DNA of 64,000 nucleotides from Kingdonia uniflora (GCA_014058105.1 JACGCM010001272.1:3596001-3660000); one strand, 5' to 3'. Positions 22,870-35,130 are shown, counted from the first letter of the stretch. Notes: a model not told the origin generated them from the letters alone. Translations and numbers: made by a program.

Positions 22870-23912
22870 TTACTTTAGTGTCTCCTGAAACCTGAGCATA
22901 CGGGAGAATGCTTTCTCCCTAGTTTTGTCTATCAGGTTGAGGTTCTTGGCTAGGAATCGGTCGTTGATCTCACTGCCAACAATCACAGATTTTCTAGTAT
23001 TGACGATGACCTCGATAGGAAGTACTACATTGGAGCCATAAGTGAGCATAAACGAGATAAAGCCCATACTTTTACGCGGCATCGTGCGGTAGGACCACAA
23101 GACGTGGGGCAGTTCATCGACCCATCGGCCTTTGGCCGCATCCAGGCATTTACTGATTCCATCAATTATTGTTTTGTTTGTGGCCTCAGCCTGTCCATTT
23201 CCCTGGGGGGGTATCTGAGGCTGAAGGGCAGGATTTGTATATTGTAAGGTCAAACAAATTATGCGACCTTGTTGCCCATGAATTGTGTACCATTGTCAGT
23301 CATCAGAGTTGTGGGGAAGTCGAACCGTGTGATGATGTGCTTTCATAGGAAAGTGATCACCTCTTCCTCCTTAATACGAGTAAGGAGTATTGCTTCTACC
23401 CATTTGGTAAAGTAGTATGTCGCAACGAGCAACTATTATCGCCTCCCGCTCGCCATGGGGAGTGCCCCGACTATATCTAACCCCTATTTTGCAAATGGCC
23501 AAGGGTTAGAGACTGTGTAGAGGTCAATGGCAGGGGCATAGATAAGGTGTCCATGGAACTGACATTTATCATACTTTTGCACATACGTTATGAAGTCTTA
23601 TCATATTTTGGGCCAGTACAATCCTTGTATTCGAGCCCGATCAGCCATGGAGTGGCCCGCTGTGTGTACCCCACAAATGCCTTCATAGATTTCTTTGATG
23701 ACTCTGTTGACCCTTTCCCCAGTGATATATGTGAGGTGCAAAGCGTAAAGGCTAATCCAATATAACTTATCATTAATGACCGTGTATTTTCTTGCTCTGT
23801 TACGGAGGCTCTCAACGGCCGACCGGTCTGCGGGGAGAATGTGGTGTACCCCAAGGAAGTCAAGAAATGGTTGGCACCAATCAAGTACGTTAGGTTTGTT
23901 AAGGATCTCCAC
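22870..23912 (-). pseudogene. element C integrase
   Basis: Reverse-strand pieces: 23601-23912 holds GERVNRVIKEIYEGICGVH (zinc finger, His side). Then come LDIVGALPMASG (first Asp), TLMTDNGTQF (second Asp) and GNGQAEATNKTI (Glu), so the DDE triad is complete. 22870-23253 continues WVDELPHVLWSYRTMPRKS, TYGSNVVLPIEV and the C-terminal RVLRFQE-like tail. Stops lie between the pieces. It would insert the element's cDNA. Confidence 0.85.
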
Positions 23913-24330
23913 CTAAATTACCCTGAGCCTGTCGCTGATGATTCCTATTAAGTACGCGAGGGCGTCAGAGTACCTATTCTCGCTGTGGTGAATGTGCTCG
24001 AGGTTGACCTTTTTGAACCTACTTAGTCGTTGTTTCAGGATTTCCATATAGTCAGACATTTTGCCATTGGCCTGGAGCGTCCTGTTATGCTGGTTAACAA
24101 CTAGCTGCGAGTCGGTAAAGATGGAAATTTCTTCCACGCCCAGGGCCAACGTTGAATCTAACCTGCACAATAATGCCTCATATTTTGCTTCGTTGTTACT
24201 GAGGGGGAAGTTAACCCGTATGGCTTTCTCAATTTTGTCAGCGGTAAGAGTAACTAGAACTATCCCCAAACCTGAGCCACTCGCGTTAATAGACCCATTC
24301 GTGTATAGTCGTCACCCCTTAGTATAGGTC
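23913..24330 (-). pseudogene. element C second (archaeal-type) RNase H
   Basis: 118 open codons with GIVLVTLTADKIEKAIRVNF, SNNEAKYEALLCRLDSTLAL, IFTDSQLVVNQ and HIHHSENRYSDALAYL. The pattern N-N-E-A-x-Y-E-A, T-D-S-Q-L and the final ADALA-like block are the signature of the additional RNase H of Tat-lineage elements. It sits between the gypsy RNase H and integrase, as in element B. Confidence 0.85.
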
Positions 24331-25100
24331 GGCTCATCATCATCCGGATGGGAGCCGTGGTCGTCGTCCTCTTTGTTATGCAGGTTATCGTCATCAATAA
24401 GGATGTCGGCAAACTTCTGCCCTTTGACAAGAACCCTCGGCTCGAAGAGTATGTCAAATTCCCCTAGAGTAATTCCCCATTTTGTGATACGGCAAGTTTT
24501 ATCTTTCTTGGCGAATATCTCTCATAATGGTTGGGTGGTGATGACCTTGATTCTATGGGCCTGGATGTACGGTCCTAACTTTTATGAGGCGTATAGCAGG
24601 GCAAGGGCCTATTTTTCCATTGTGGAATATCGTAGTTCCGCTCCCAAGAAAGTTTTACTGACTAAGTAGACCAATTTTTCGGTTCGGTTGTCCGTACGGA
24701 TGAGGACTGCGCTAATGGATTCATCTATAATCTCGAGATACAAGCCCAACAGCTCGTGATCTTTTGGGCACTGAGGATGAGCGGGGTGGCCAAGTATCAT
24801 AACATGTTCTGGAAAGCTGCCTCGCATTCGTCATCCCATTGGCACTTTTTGCTCTCACGGATACATTGGAATAGTAGACGGCATTTGTAGGAGGCTTTGT
24901 AAATAAAGCGGCCGAGTGCGGCGATTTTTCCCACGAGGGCTTGAACTTGCTTCAGTGCTCGTGTTGATAGCATATAAGCGAGGGCGAGGATCTGATCAGG
25001 GTCAGCCTCAATTCCTCTCTGGGTAACTAGGTGTCCGAGGAACTTCCCCGAGGAAACTCCAAAGCTACATTTCTCAGGGTTCAGTTACATCTTATAGGAT
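24331..25100 (-). pseudogene. element C RNase H and tether
   Basis: The reverse strand reads GKIAALGRFIYKASYKC, QWDDECEAAFQNM, YLEIIDESISAVLIRTDN and LVYLVSKTFLGAELRYS (24609-24827 open), then KWGITLGEFDILFEP and VKGQKFADIL. Normal gypsy order after RT. Several stops. Confidence 0.75.
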
Positions 25101-25149
25101 TACAACTTTGTGAAGACGGTCTCGAGGTCAGTGAGATGGTCGCCGCTCA

Positions 25150-25699
25150 GCCTACTCTTTGCGAGCATGTCGTCAATGTAGACTTTAACTGTTTTCCCTA
25201 ATTATTCTTCAAACATGGCAGTGACGAGGCACTGGTAAGTAGATCTCGCATTCTTCATGCCGAAAGGCATGACGGTATAACAATACAGGTTTTGCTCAAT
25301 GGTAAAGGAGGTGCACTCTTGGTCCTCAGCTACCAATAGTATTTGGTTATACCCAGAGTAACCATCCATGAAGTACAACCACTCGTGTCTGGCTGTAGAA
25401 TTGACCAGTCTGGTGATGAGGGGCATAGGGAAGCTATCATTTGGATAGTGTCGATTGAGGTTGGTAAAATTGATACAGACTCGCGTTTTTACATTCTTCT
25501 TGGGGACGGCCACCACATTGGTTGCCCAGCATGGGCAGTCCACGGGTCTAATAAACCCTGCCTTCAGTAACTTTTGAATATCATTGTTTATGGCCCCTTG
25601 TAACCTTGGGGCTGTTCGGCGTAGTTTCTGCTTGATGGGGGTAGCTTTGCCGTTAACGTGCAAGTGATGACAGGCCACTTCAGGGTTTATACCCGACAT
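25150..25699 (-). pseudogene. element C reverse transcriptase
   Basis: 165 open codons from the ACHHLHVN block through KQKLRRTAPRLQGAINNDIQ, VPKKNVKTRVCINFTNLN, LYFMDGYSGYNQI (motif A) and VMPFGMKNARSTYQ (motif B). One stop after MFEE interrupts it, and the catalytic VYIDDMLAKS follows in the same frame near 25.17 kb. The DD pair is intact. The segment upstream (25736-25963) is the protease-RT spacer. Confidence 0.9.
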
Positions 25700-25735
25700 T
25701 TCATCGAATGACCATGCGAAGATGTCTTTGTACTG

Positions 25736-26411
25736 CTAGAGGAGGGTGATAAGGTCCGAGTGTTCGTCACTTGTCAATAAGGAACCAATATACGTTGTTC
25801 TCGTGGGGCCGTCGAGGTTAATCGCATCGACCGGCTCCATGAGAGGCGGTATCCAGTCTCTGTTAAACGTGTTTATAGCTGCATCATTATGATCAGAGGG
25901 TGATACATCTATATTCATTGGCATATTCGGGTAGCGAGGAATAGGGGACGAGTCCATCGCCATGGGCTCGTTCCCTGTTCGTTGTTAATCTTCAATGGTG
26001 ATATTCTTCCCCTTTTTCTTAGAATTCTCATAGTTTATTAAGTTTTGGAGAGAGTCGGCATAACAGATATGGGTCGCGACCTGACAGCCTCATATCTGGT
26101 ACGGGCTAAATTTTATTGGGAAGCGAATTACCTGGTGATAAGAAGATGAGACTGCCTTTATGGTGTAGATCCAATCACATCCCAGGATGCCATTATAATG
26201 AACTAGTGGGTACCATGACTGGTCTGGCCTGTACCTGAGTGACGAGCTCCTCCATTGCCCATTTAGTGGACCCGTTAAAGCCTGAGATCTCTATTTTGGA
26301 TGGTACCAGGCAATCCTGCAGGTTCATGTTTCGGAAGGCGTCGTAATACAGGATGTTGGTGCCACTACCAAAATTGACCAGCATGCGCTTAACGAGGACA
26401 CCCCCAATCAC
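25736..26411 (-). pseudogene. element C protease and protease-RT spacer
   Basis: 26193-26411 reads MIGGVLVKRMLVNFGSGTNI followed by LYYDAF. Relatives have L-V-D-S-G-S-S-A-D-I-L-Y; here D-S-G has become N-F-G, so the catalytic Asp is gone. 25736-25963 is a Pro/Asp-rich spacer ending SDEHSDLITLL, just before the DIFAWS-like block preceding RT. The protease would process Gag-Pol. Confidence 0.7.
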
Positions 26412-26663
26412 AATCTAAATGACTAGAGTATCATCATACGAATGGGAGACTGAGTCAAAGTCTTGGTCAGTGAAGTAGCTTGCTTGCTCCTGCAGCGTGT
26501 CAGTGGCTACCTCAATGCCATGGGCCGTACGTTGGATCTCAGTAAGGCGATAACACTACCTCGTGGAGTTGGAGACTGTATTATATGACGGTGTCCTGTT
26601 AAGATTCCCCAGGATCATTTTACACACTGTCAGACGCCCCTGTGCCTACACGGTTATTGTAAG

Positions 26664-28380
26664 CTAGTCGAGTGGTTTACGAGGTAGTCTATCAGCAGGC
26701 AGGATAGGTCGCTTGAGGTACTGAGTATAGCGTCCTTGGCAAAACCAAGTCTCAGTCATATTGATGAGATCATAACACTCCTCGGTGGTATGGTCATGGA
26801 CATTGTGGTGTGCACAGTATGGGTGGCTGGGACGATCCGGCTTAGAGTGCAGCATCCTGCAGTTGGGGTCATTCTTGACGACGATGAGGAGGTCCGCCAG
26901 TGTTAGAGTAAGTACGCTGAGGGAATACCATTCCCAGCGTGGGGCTCTCTGTCTTCCATCCCTTGGTGGCTCTATTTTATCTCATGGGTCATACCCCATG
27001 CACTTTTTGTTTTAGTCATTGTCTGGGTCGCGTTGCTGGTCCCTCGGGTATTTAGAAGTGTCAGGATGAGTGACAGTTGAGGAGACGGAAGTAGTACTAA
27101 GGAGGGCGGCAGTTTGCGAGGCGAATGCGCGATTGTCAGCTTCCACATTCTGGTATTTTTAAACTTTCTCATAAAGGTGTTCGAGTATTTTGGGTCACTT
27201 CATGTGCAAGGCCTCGCGGAGTTTAGAACCGGGAAGGCAAGCACCCATGAAAGTGAGGCAGACAGTCAGGCTGTCGACCCATTCAATGAGGATGAGATCG
27301 CTCTTAAACCTTGAGAGGAAGGAGTCGATAGATTTTCCAATCTGTTACTTCAAAGAGAATAGCTCTGCTAACTACTTTTTGGATTACTAATTATGCAGGT
27401 ACTTCTTGATAAAAGCTAGTGAGAGTTGCTCGAACATAGAGATAGAGTTAGGTTCGAGACTCTGAAACTAGGTGAGGACCCCGTCGGATAAGATCGAGGG
27501 GAACAAGCGATATATGTGTTCATCCGTTTGATGCTGTAGGTCGTTGTTGTATTGGAATTTAGAGAGGTGTTGGCCTGGATCCTGGCTCCCGGTAAAGGCC
27601 TCTATCTTCGGCTGGGAGTAGCTCTGACTAGGGACGTAGCTCCAAATGGCCGTAGTAAAAGGTGTGTTGTAGATTCGGCGGAGGGTCTCCTTGATTAACT
27701 ACCTAGTAGGATCAGTACCTTACATATTTCTGATTAGTGCCTCCACAGATGCGGCCGTTAATAGTAGTTGGCCATTGATGCCGGTGTCCCATCTGGCGGC
27801 GACCTCACTTCTGGTAGATGACTCGTCAAAGTAGCTCTCGTGGTGCTAAGCGTGGGGTGGTTCGTATGGAGGCGTGCCGAGGTACCATTCGTAAAATATG
27901 TCATTGTAGGCAAGATGTCATTCAGCGTAGGGTTGGTAGCATGCCCGGGTGGGTAAGAGGGGTCTTTAGGGTTATATGGTTGGTGCCACTGTGGGGGGTT
28001 TGCGTAGTGGTTACCATGCCAGGCTCTGAAGTCTGCCATGGGTGTTAGGGGTTGCATTCTGCCGTATTATGCGACGTGCCGACCAGGTGGCGACGGGTCA
28101 TTGCGGCTAAGATGGTAATAGGGTCGCGGCTGAGGTGGGCTTGTCACATGGTACGCAGGGGGGACAGCGGTGTAGCAGGGGAGAGGATGAACGGGGGTAC
28201 TGACGGTCCTCGTAGGGTGGGTATAGATGGTGAACTGGCATGGGTTGATACTTGTGTGCCAACCCTTAAACTGAGGGCAAAAATACTACTACCGGGTGCT
28301 ATTTCGTGCAGCGTGCACTCGCTATCCGAAGCAGATAATACCAGACCGCCTGATGGCGGGGTGGTCTATCGATAAGGGTA
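26664..28380 (-). pseudogene. element C gag
   Basis: N-terminal Pro/His/Asn-rich stretch (27758-28057, WHGNHYANPPQWHQPYNPKD). A capsid-like core follows in broken frames (27.7-27.0 kb; QTDEHIYRLFPSILSDGVLT, NSISMFEQLSLAFIKKYLHN). Last is a Cys/His cluster (26664-26855, CAHHNVHDHTTEECYDL), the lineage's modified zinc knuckle. Repeated stops. Gag would package element RNA. Confidence 0.75.
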
Positions 28381-28420
28381 TCGTTTAGCTCTTCGCTCGG
28401 TAGAAGTTGAAGGTGGGAAC

Positions 28421-28433
28421 GCAGAGGGCGCCA
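28421..28433 (-). promoter_or_regulatory. primer-binding site of element C
   Basis: The reverse strand reads TGGCGCCCTCTGC, two bases from the LTR, sharing the TGGCGCC core with element A. Confidence 0.8.
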
Positions 28434-28435
28434 AT

Positions 28436-28908
28436 TATAGTCTTGTAATTCCTCTCAGGGACAATAATAAGTGTATATTCGTCTTGGGCTTAATACTTTC
28501 CGCTGGAGGAGGGCACCACTCGACTCTCTCTGAGTTTCTCTCCGTCTCCTTGACTTAGCTAGTTCTCTCTAGAAGAGAAAAAGGAAGAGGCTAAAGAAGA
28601 AGAAGATCTCCCTAATTTACCTCTACACCTCTACTTATAGAGAGGGCTTGACCTAGGAGTGCCCCTGCTCACGTGCTTTGTGCAATTCCTAAGATGTCCC
28701 TTCAGGGTTGTAGGCTTCTGCATTTTTACGTAGGCACAGGGGCTAATGAATGGCTCGTCATTGCTTATGCTTGGATCGACTCTATGGTCATTTAGATGAG
28801 TCTCATCCCAAGACCTGCTTGTCGTTAGCAGGGAGGTCGCGAGACGGCCTAACTGGAGAGCGCTTCAGTGACCTTCCACCTCGCGGCTAGCTAGAGTGTG
28901 CTCCTACA
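28436..28908 (-). repeat. 5' LTR of element C (right)
   Basis: Starts TATAGTC (TG changed to TA at the tip) and ends CTCCTACA on the plus strand. The reverse strand carries a TATA-like CTATAAGTAGAGG near 28.64 kb, a plausible core promoter. Confidence 0.95.
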
Positions 28909-28913
28909 ATTAG
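28909..28913. repeat. target-site duplication of element C, right copy
   Basis: ATTAG, identical to 20291-20295. Confidence 0.85.
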
Positions 28914-30019
28914 CTTATCGTCCTCTAACATACATATATATACATCTTCTAGCTCGATTTTAGTAAAAATAACTAATTTTATCTATCAATACAGGTTTGC
29001 ACAAGTACTTTTTTCATTAACTTAAATATAAATTACAGAATACTTTATAAATAACAAGTCTTTCAGATACTGTTACAAATCGTTCTACATGTTACATATC
29101 AGTTTTTAACATTGTATCAAATTAGAGAATCTTCTGAAGCAAAGTAGGAACAGGAAATCACTGAGCCTGATCCCTCCTTCACACCATTTACTTCCATAAG
29201 AAGCTGAGGAAGCAAAGGTGTCAGTGCTTAAACCAACCCTCAACACGAGGGCCTTTTTCACGCCAAGAGACGATGATTGTGTAGAAGAAAGACTTCTAAT
29301 CTCCGTCTCCCTCCTCCTCTACCACCGTCTCTTCCTCCATAACCCCCACCAACCTAGAGGTAGTAGAGATCAAATGAGGTCCTACCTTAGAACCCAGTCC
29401 CTCGCAGGATACCGGCAGTAATACCTCGTATATACGCCGGCCTCCATATTTGTCTCCTCAACCTTGTCCTCCGCAAGGATGCGAAGGCATCTCCTGGCTG
29501 CTTGCCTGTTAGGACCACGTAATGAAATATCTACATATTGTAAAAATCATCTTCAGCTTCGGCCGCTTCATCTTCCCACATCCTATGATAAGTTAGTAGT
29601 ACAGGAATGGACGTGGGCATCTCCAAAGATTGGTCCCCAAAATATTGTAACTTCAGCCTTTGCATTTTAGCAGATATACCATTCGTCGGGTCTTCACCAT
29701 TATCACTTAGAGAATACAAAGAATATTACAACAACATAGCACTTTGACAGAAGCCCCAGTACAGGTACTATTTATATCAAACTCACATTTAATGTACATG
29801 TACGTTTCTAAAGCAGTCATCATTCAAGGCAGAACCACTCTTGGAACCCCAAACGTCAAGTACATCAATCTTTTCCATCTCATAAATGCCAGATACATCC
29901 CACCATAAATAAAACCGAGTACCCAACCAATCAAATTCTCATCAATACATCATATCATTTCAACTTCCAGCAAAAACAATTTGTAGGTTCTTTCGCAACC
30001 AAAGCCACTCGTACCTTCA
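28914..30019. other. 3' untranslated region of element B, right of element C
   Basis: Continuation of B after C. On the minus strand, 29531-29719 is open for 62 codons and acidic near its end (MWEDEAAEAEDDFYNM); more acidic reading (EEETVVEEEGDGD) follows near 29.3 kb. No family was recognised. It could be an upstream exon of the antisense ORF or noise. Confidence 0.4.
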
Positions 30020-30031
30020 GTTGCGAGGGGG
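30020..30031 (+). promoter_or_regulatory. polypurine tract of element B
   Basis: GTTGCGAGGGGG directly precedes the TGATTG start of the 3' LTR. Confidence 0.65.
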
Positions 30032-30454
30032 TGATTGAAAGGGCCTACCCTTCGACCTAGTCCAAACTCGAACTACCTCAATATCATATCCACGCATTCT
30101 ACACATGACATGAATAATTAACATTGCCACCTAAACCACGAACTAATAAAGAATATGGATCGAGCACTACATAAAATATGAACAAGTCAAAGACACCTGT
30201 CTTCCACGAACTAAACAGTTACACAGTCAACTACCACTAACCTCATTATTCGAAGAACATGCTTCAGCATGATAACGAGTTACAGGTAAGGTCTATAGTC
30301 TATTGCAAAGGTTTTCCACGAGGTCGTGGTTTTTTACCTATTCAAAAGTTTTCCACGCTAAATCACCTGTATCATTTCTTGCTTTACATTAATTTTTGTC
30401 ACATGTACATTTAGTGTAAGAGTTAATTTTAAACTATGGAATTAAGCCGTAATA
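30032..30454 (+). repeat. 3' LTR of element B
   Basis: Begins TGATTGAAAGG after the polypurine tract. Its last 140 bp match the 5' LTR remnant (ttttccacgctaaatcacct, ttaatttttgtcaca, gaattaagccg). Length about 423 bp. The outer end (around 30454) is fixed only by where similarity stops. Confidence 0.7.
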
Positions 30455-30469
30455 AGGGCTATTTTGGTA

Positions 30470-31735
30470 TAGCACATTGATAATCTTCACCACGTCATAT
30501 ATTATGCCAGTAAAACTCTCAATGATGCACAACTAAATTACACAACCACGGAAAAAGAGCTTCTAGCAATAGTCTTTGCTCCAGAAAAATTGTATTCTTA
30601 TCTTTTAGGTTCAAAAGTAATAGTCTATATGGATCACGCTTCTATCAACCACCTTCTCACCAAGAAGGACACCAAGCAGCGCTTAATCTGGTGGATAATA
30701 TTATTTCAAGAGTTTGATATCGAGATTCGAGATATAAAAGGTACCAAGAATGTTATAGTAGACCACATTTCTCGATTGGGCAATGATTCCCCAGATCAGT
30801 CATTACCTATTTATGAGTTATTTCTCAATGAGCAACTCATGTTAATTTGCTCAATGCCTTCCACACCATGGTTTGCGAACATTGCAAATTATCTTGTCAC
30901 ATGGAAACTTCCTAGATTTTGGACCAAGCCTGATAAAAGTAAATTCCTCAGGGAGGTCTAATGTTTCTTCTGGGACGATCCATACTTATTCAAATATTGT
31001 TTTGATCAAATTATTCACCGATATATCCTAGATTTTGATTATACCAAAATCATTGAATTTTGCCACACCCACGCTTATGGTGGCCACTTCAGTTCTAAAA
31101 AGGCCTCTACAAAAAATTTGCAATGTGGTTTTTATTGGCCAACCTTATTTCATGATGCTCACGAATTTTGCAAGGCTTGTAAAAGATGTCAGAGAATGGG
31201 AGCCTTGTCTCATAGAAATATGATTCCCCTAAACCCTATTTTTATTGTTGAACCCTTCAACGATTAGGGGATCAACTTCATGGGTACATTTATACCATCT
31301 TTAGGGTACACATACATCTTATTAGCAGTTGACTATGTAACTAAGTGGGTAGAGGCTATTCCTACCAAAACTAACGATAGTTCTGATGTTATCAAGTATC
31401 TTAAGGAGAATACTTAATTTATCCCGTTTTGGTACGTCGGGGACCATCATTAGTGATGGAGGGTCACATTTCAATAGTAGAATGTTTGCAAATTTAATGA
31501 AAAATACAGAGTAACGCATAAGGTAGCTATACCTTACCATCCGCAGACTAGTGGGCAGGTAGAGGTTTTCAATAGAGAAATCACAAATATTTTTCAAAAG
31601 ACGATAAATGTAAACCGTAAAGATTGGTTAACTCGACTAACTGATGCTCTTTGGGCTTATCATACTGCTTTCAAGACACCTATTAGAATGTCTCCCTACC
31701 GATTAGTCTACTCACACAAGTTTGTATAGATAAAC
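30470..31735 (+). mobile_element. Athila-like gypsy pol fragment (RNase H and integrase)
   Basis: RNase H end: [29 protein letters not shown] and a 123-codon open piece (30590-30961). Integrase: zinc finger HTHAYGGHF with CKACKRCQRMG, core GINFMGTF where relatives have GIDFMG (Asp to Asn, plus a stop just before), then after a frameshift ISDGGSHFN and GQVEVFNREI. It ends DALWAYHTAFKTPIRMSPYR and LVYSHK. The CQRMG and TAFKTPIxMSPY wording is typical of Athila-type rather than Tat-type integrase. Gag, RT and LTRs were not found beside it. Confidence 0.8.
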
Positions 31736-33640
31736 GCATCTTACAGCTTTAATACCAAGTTCATGGAAAACAATCTAAAGAGAGCATATTCGGTTTTCTC
31801 TATTAACAAATAAGTAGTTCTTCATTAACATTTGTTTGATATAATCTGGGAAGTAATTTTCGTTCAATCAACGGATAATATAGCGATTATTATACCAAAA
31901 TTACACATAAAACAACATATGTGTGCATATTTGTAATTACCCACAATAATTTTCAGGGACGCCAAAATTTGTGCCAGCAATATCCTACAATTATTTCAAT
32001 ACTTAGGAAACTTTAATATAAAAAAATTCAGATTATAGTCAAAGGAGTATAGTTATAGTTTTTTATAAATTAATAAATATAATGTCGAATTTGGTCATAC
32101 TTTATGTTAGATTGTAATTATTAGTTCTTAATGAACCCCATTTTACCTTCGAAACAAAGAAATATGCATAAACATGCAAATTGGAAATTTAGATGAAACT
32201 TATTGTGTTTCTCAGACAAAATCATCAAAATTTCTAGTCCAATTCTCTTGGAGAAAGCTTCAGAGAGAGAAGTAAAAATGTGTTCAATTTTAATCTAAAA
32301 TAATAATTAAACCGTCATCACAAAACCATAAACCAAAAAGGGGAAACCAATTGAAACTTGGTTGATCTAGATTGATTTGGTACCTTTTGTAGCCGAGAAC
32401 AATTCCCCTCTTATAGAGTATGAATGGATGCGCTAAAATAGTTTTGAGAAGGAAATATCAAAATCAAGAGATAGAAACGTTTAAAAAATCATTAGTATTC
32501 AAATTTCAAAGACAGGAAATGGAGGCACTGATAAATAAAAAGAATTGTTAATAATTCTTCTCACCACGAAGAAAAAAATTACAGATTGAACAACTACAAA
32601 AGGTAGAAACTACAAACTCACCATGAAGAACTTTTGATGGATCAAAGGTCTGACGTTCTTTCCTCCAAAGATGATCTCCCAAAAATGTTTCAAATTTTTT
32701 ATGAGAGAGGGAGATTCAAACAAACAAAGAGATGTAGATAGAAATGAATTTTGATATATTGTAGGAGTCGCAACCAATTGAATATGGTACTGGTTCATAA
32801 AACTTGTTTGTTTGTTTTTTGTCAAAAACGTGCTTACGTGGCACAACAGGAATAATCATGACATGGCAGTCCTACAATCGTTTCTACAGATGCGTCTCCA
32901 ATTATATATTTATATAGATGTGAAAGAATTAAATTTTAAGGGGTTTACCTTCTTAATATTTTTACCATTATCAGATATCGATAAGTTAGCTTAAATGACC
33001 TAATGAGTATCTAAACTACTGGAATGTTCTTATTGACTTTTGTGGGTATAGTCATTGCAAATCCTCACAAGATAAAACTCGTCCTATAGGGGTAACCTAT
33101 AGGTTTAACGGCTTATTGCATATGGTTATGCAATCGTCTTAACCACAAAAAAGTAACATTTTAATTCTTTTTCTTTGCTCGAGAACTAGCAAATTTTAAG
33201 TTTGGGGGTGTTTGATTGGCATGTAAAAATACCCATTTTACCCTACTTATTTAAGGGTTCTAGACTTCATTTTATTACTAAAAAAGACTAATTATTAATT
33301 TATTATTATTTCAGGTTATGTTAAATAAGAGTGTACAAAAAGTTGAATTTGAAAGCTAAAACTACAACTGTTGGAGAAGACTACCTATCTAGGCTATAAC
33401 TCAGAGTATCTCCAATAGAAAAAAAAAATTAAGAGCAAATCAAGAGAATATTTGACATATTGAGGATATTTTATTATGACTATGAAGATTTTATTGAGTA
33501 TAATAAATATTTCACTGAGAATAAAAATTTTAAGAAAATAGCAGCTATGGAGATTTGACAAGCAGGTAGGTTTATATTCACCCAAAAATTATAAAACTTT
33601 TTAGAAAAGTGCCAAGATGTGAATATATTTTATAGAATTT
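31736..33640. other. AT-rich region without recognisable gene
   Basis: Possibly the 3' part of the Athila-like element. No convincing ORF; the 78-codon minus stretch at 32610-32846 has no recognised domain. Confidence 0.4.
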
Positions 33641-34700
33641 TTTCAAATTTTTATATTGAGTATATATTTCTGAATAAATTCGATTATATTTGATTTGGTG
33701 AAAATAATATATTACTAAACATGTAACCCTCTCATTTATCTATAAAAGGAGAGGTCTTGACCATGAATGATCATCCAATTTTAAGAGCTTGAGAAAATAT
33801 CTTAGAGAACAAAGAGATTGAAGAACTTGGATCGCTTGGTTGTAATCTTGAAGGAATTGTAAGTTCCCATTTGATAATAAAATTCTAGTTTAATTTCTTT
33901 ACCATTTTTATATTCACATCTTATTCTCTAGAACTTTGTTATTTTATTTTAATTGTTATGTCTAGCTAAATCTCTCATCTAAGGGAGGGATGAAGCCACA
34001 AATGTACTAAAGTATGTAGACTAATATATGTTTACCCGCAATAAGCTATTATTGATATATTCGTCTTTATATTTTGTGTTGTATTATTGGTTTATGCCTA
34101 AGTGATATAGACCAAATTTTATGACTAAATTATAGTTTAATTATTATCAAAAACTCTCATGTTATTCACACCAAATGCCCAAATTTCAAGTGATTCACGG
34201 GTTGTAGTTAGCCCTTGTGTGCTTTCACATTCCGTAGTTTCACACATTTGAGATTTATGTATTTGGTGTAATTTAATAAAGAATTTTGTTAAAAGACAAA
34301 CTAATTTTGACTTGAGGTCTTAAAACGCAGTTTTCCAATTTTGGGTAAATTTATATATAGTTTATATACCTAGTATTATTTGTCGTGAATTACAATCCCT
34401 AGATTTGCTATTATTATTAAAAGCCTGATTGTTTTTACTTCGTTATTTTAGAACATTTCACGTCTTTAAATCACAAGAAAAACCACTTTCTAATCCGTTC
34501 GGAAGTGAACGACACTCGACTTAAAACTACTTTTCTACAAAACTAAATTTTGACCGTTATTATTCATCATTTAACATTTCCTAGAGGCTAAATCTAGCCT
34601 GTAAACCTTAAAACCCGTCTTTTGTGTCCTAGTAGTTTGTACGCTCAGGTTGAACTACCCGGACATCTCGAAGAGATAATATCTTACCATTGCCTTTGAA
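33641..34700 (+). other. possible LTR-like remnant with TATA box
   Basis: ctataaaaggagaggtc at about 33740 is a good TATA box. About 750 bp downstream is cgttcggaagtgaacgacac followed by tcgacttaaaac, which resembles the LTR-end/leader text of some plant gypsy elements. No second copy is in the window, so this is only a suggestion. Confidence 0.3.
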
Positions 34701-35130
34701 TTCATTTTTCTTGCTCTGAGGTGTAATTAGCCAATGGGGAAATTAAAAAAACAGCGTTTGGGTTGTGGCCTTTAATATAGCAGATCATAAGCAAACCCCA
34801 AGATGGTAAAGATCACAATGTTAAACCCAAAGATAAAGATCACAATGCTAGTATATACTTGGTGTGATCATGCTCTACATTTAAGCAATAATATGCCTTT
34901 AAAAACATTTATGTATGTATCCGGCAAGTGGTCTCAAGGGACGTAAAAATGGTATAAGCTACCTTCTTATCTCTTTAATACCAATAGTTTTTACGCAAAT
35001 ATTTCTCATCTTTAAGCAGATGGAAATGACTCCTTTTCATTCAAAAAAATAAAATAGTTGATAGGTTCAAAATACTACTCATCTTGCAAAGACCCAATAA
35101 CAGCAATAATAGCAATCTAAGAAACTGCGT

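Larger units (their letters stand above)
20296..28908 (-). mobile_element. complete Tat-lineage Ty3/gypsy element C nested in element B
   Basis: An 8.6-kb element on the minus strand with both LTRs (472 and 473 bp), PBS, gag, protease, RT, RNase H, second RNase H, integrase, two tandem arrays and a polypurine tract, flanked by the 5-bp duplication ATTAG. It lies in B's untranslated region upstream of the antisense ORF. The LTRs differ at very roughly one base in eight by eye. Local GC is higher than in B and A. The integrase DDE residues are all present, but stops and shifts break every polyprotein segment. Confidence 0.95.
4386..30454 (+). mobile_element. Tat-lineage Ty3/gypsy element B, interrupted by a LINE and by element C
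   Basis: Parts in order on the plus strand: LTR tail, PBS, gag, protease, RT, RNase H, second archaeal-type RNase H, integrase, 46-bp minisatellite, antisense ORF, polypurine tract and 3' LTR. The second RNase H between RNase H and integrase, and the antisense ORF behind integrase, are hallmarks of Tat-lineage elements. Removing the LINE (8205-11720 with one target copy) and element C (20296-28913 with one target copy) leaves a collinear element of about 14 kb. The two LTR tails (about 115 bp comparable) differ at roughly one base in six by eye, so the insertion is old. Confidence 0.8.
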
